Part shown: piece by piece, positions 56,229 to 56,969 of the stretch
Layout of the letters: each line of letters begins with the position of its first letter
Numbering within the stretch: position 1 is the first letter of the stretch
Assembly: GCA_030697555.1 (NCBI GenBank)
Contig: JAUYPV010000055.1
Span: forward strand, 1 to 56,969
Reading direction: 5' to 3'
Origin: Hyphomonadaceae bacterium
Lineage (GTDB): Bacteria > Pseudomonadota > Alphaproteobacteria > Caulobacterales > Hyphomonadaceae
Length of the DNA stretch: 56,969 nucleotides
The notes under the pieces: model-generated
What the model was told of the DNA's origin: nothing
Databases searched by the model: none
What the model saw: only the letters and a program-made list of their open reading frames with translations
Position numbers and translations under genes: made by a program

Positions 56229-56585
56229 TTGAGATTGGCTGCATTCGGCAGCGGAAATGGTCTCCTGCTGGTCGCAACCATCATCGGCTTCTTCTTGCTC
56301 AACCTGACGGCCGTCACACTCGGCTGTCGGGTTGGGAAAGAAGAAACGGAGGATCGTTGCGAGGATGGACAGCGCCCCGGCGATTGCGCGTGCGACTGCG
56401 TCCGGCCCGTTGGGGCGGGGCGCGGTGGTAAAACCGGGAAAACCCACATCGCTGCGCAAAAGTGCGTCTGTCATGCGGGCATTATCCGCCCGCCCAGGAG
56501 GGGGGTGGATAACTTTCCGGATTATTGTCTGAGAATTTTCCAGTGCTCTGGAATCGTTTGGGAAGTTTTCGAACGTTACAGCGAG

Positions 56586-56969
56586 TTAGGGGGATGAGCG
56601 TTCATCTTCGCACGTGTGGGGCGAAGAATCTGAAAGGTTACGGGGAGATAGAGGAATCTGGGCTGCGAGAGCGGGGTTTTCGTCACCGATGGAGGAAGGC
56701 TTGGGCGCCGCTGCGCCGTGCACTGCGTCCCTGAGCACTTCTTCAACCTTGAGAGCGCCGGCCACGAGGTCGCGGCGGACCATGATGCAGTCGATCTCGA
56801 TGAGAGCGGGGAAGTGGCCGCCATTGTTGGGGACCAGGGCGCTGAGGTCGAAGCCGAGGGACTGGTAGAAGGTGAGAGCTTCGCGGAAGTCGACGGCGTC
56901 CTGATAGAGGCGGCGGATCGAGAGTTCGCTCTGGAAGCCTACGAATTTCGAGAGCACGGGTTCGGCGCC
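56586..56969 (-). CDS. FkbM family methyltransferase, C-terminal part (cut by right edge)
   Basis: About 127 residues are visible; the frame is open to the right edge. The FkbM-type end of the domain is clear: GAEPVLSKFVGFQSELSIRR, LYQDAVDFREALTFYQSLGF and ALIEIDCIMVRRD resemble the conserved tail that closes the methyltransferase fold and its last strand. The stop at 56586 follows a low-similarity tail (ENPALAAQIPLSPRNLSDSS). FkbM enzymes methylate hydroxyls on sugars or other small molecules. No start or substrate context is inside the window; a long unrelated tail suggests possible C-terminal extension or degradation. Confidence 0.65.
   Translation of the reverse strand, partial: GAEPVLSKFVGFQSELSIRRLYQDAVDFREALTFYQSLGFDLSALVPNNGGHFPALIEIDCIMVRRDLVAGALKVEEVLRDAVHGAAAPKPSSIGDENPALAAQIPLSPRNLSDSSPHTCEDERSSP

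Larger units (their letters stand above)
55678..56585. other. Gene-poor region with repeat DNA
   Basis: About 900 bases between the deacylase and the FkbM gene. Neither strand has a frame with family resemblance; a 41-codon frame (55745-55870) and longer frames on both strands look like products of repeats. Contents: low-GC triplet-like repeat (55930-55978), hairpin-rich repeat (about 55991-56228), a GCGGGC-N7-GCCCGC hairpin (56475-56493), and locally AT-richer sequence around 56500-56600. No convincing promoter or terminator was found. Confidence 0.6.

Noticed and set aside
55893-56474. A 193-codon minus-strand frame beginning near 56474
   Set aside because: Much of it runs through the repeat block and translates into Arg/Ser-rich sequence; no ribosome-binding site or family similarity.
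56508-56520. A DnaA-box-like GTGGATAAC next to AT-rich sequence, considered as an origin
   Set aside because: Only one imperfect box; no box cluster or replication genes nearby.
56229-56597. A 122-codon plus-strand frame with a hydrophobic start
   Set aside because: Composition changes along its length, cysteine-rich tail, no family match; overlaps the FkbM 3' end.

Overview
The window is GC-rich, gene-dense DNA with no rRNA, tRNA, CRISPR or transposase that I can see. The gene families point to an aerobic, heterotrophic alphaproteobacterium: a NasS/NasT nitrate switch, a TonB-dependent receptor, several acyl-CoA catabolism sets, a coxMSL-type molybdenum hydroxylase, and intergenic repeats of an alphaproteobacterial style. 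The genus cannot be fixed from this sequence.

Layout, left to right. (1) 1-4493, minus strand: nasT-nasS-nasA-nirB, nitrate assimilation with a cytosolic sensor/antiterminator pair and a structured leader before nasA. (2) 4765-11269, plus strand: a compact five-gene set (TonB receptor, MFS permease, TetR regulator, FAD-linked lactone/alditol oxidase, D-threonine-aldolase-like PLP enzyme), probably an uptake and catabolic operon of unknown substrate. (3) 11266-15215: amino-sugar/cell-wall sugar genes (GlcNAc kinase-like, murQ, nagA, SIS-domain deaminase). (4) 15396-19355: acyl-CoA ligase plus a side-by-side acyl-CoA dehydrogenase pair. (5) 19356-27253: glycolate utilisation, glcD-E-F-B on the minus strand with a divergent lactate/glycolate permease. 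(6) 27228-40666: an acyclic-terpene (citronellol/geraniol-type) cluster. A six-gene minus-strand operon (atuA, atuC, atuE, atuF, nitronate monooxygenase, TIGR03084 protein) diverges from atuD-like, a TetR regulator and two acyl-CoA ligases, with a palindrome between the divergent promoters. (7) 40739-44941: an RND efflux adaptor/pump pair behind a promoter that overlaps a perfect palindrome. (8) 45009-48686: GH130 glycosidase/phosphorylase, alpha/beta hydrolase, DOMON-like protein and a DUF1343/NamZ-type exo-muramidase. (9) 48730-55677: a molybdenum hydroxylase (FAD, 2Fe-2S and Moco subunits), a MoaD/ThiS-like carrier, a GMC oxidoreductase and an N-acyl-D-amino-acid deacylase, closely spaced. 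(10) 55678-56585: a gene-poor stretch with a triplet-like low-GC repeat and hairpin-rich repeat DNA, followed by the C-terminal part of an FkbM methyltransferase at the right edge.

The window reads as a catabolic island-like stretch of chromosome: isoprenoid acyl-CoA oxidation feeding acetyl-CoA into the glyoxylate/malate synthase node, with cell-wall sugar and D-amino-acid scavenging. The best candidates for something undescribed are the five-gene TonB-to-PLP-enzyme operon, the atu operon carrying a nitronate monooxygenase and a TIGR03084 protein, and the Mo-hydroxylase/MoaD/GMC/deacylase operon.
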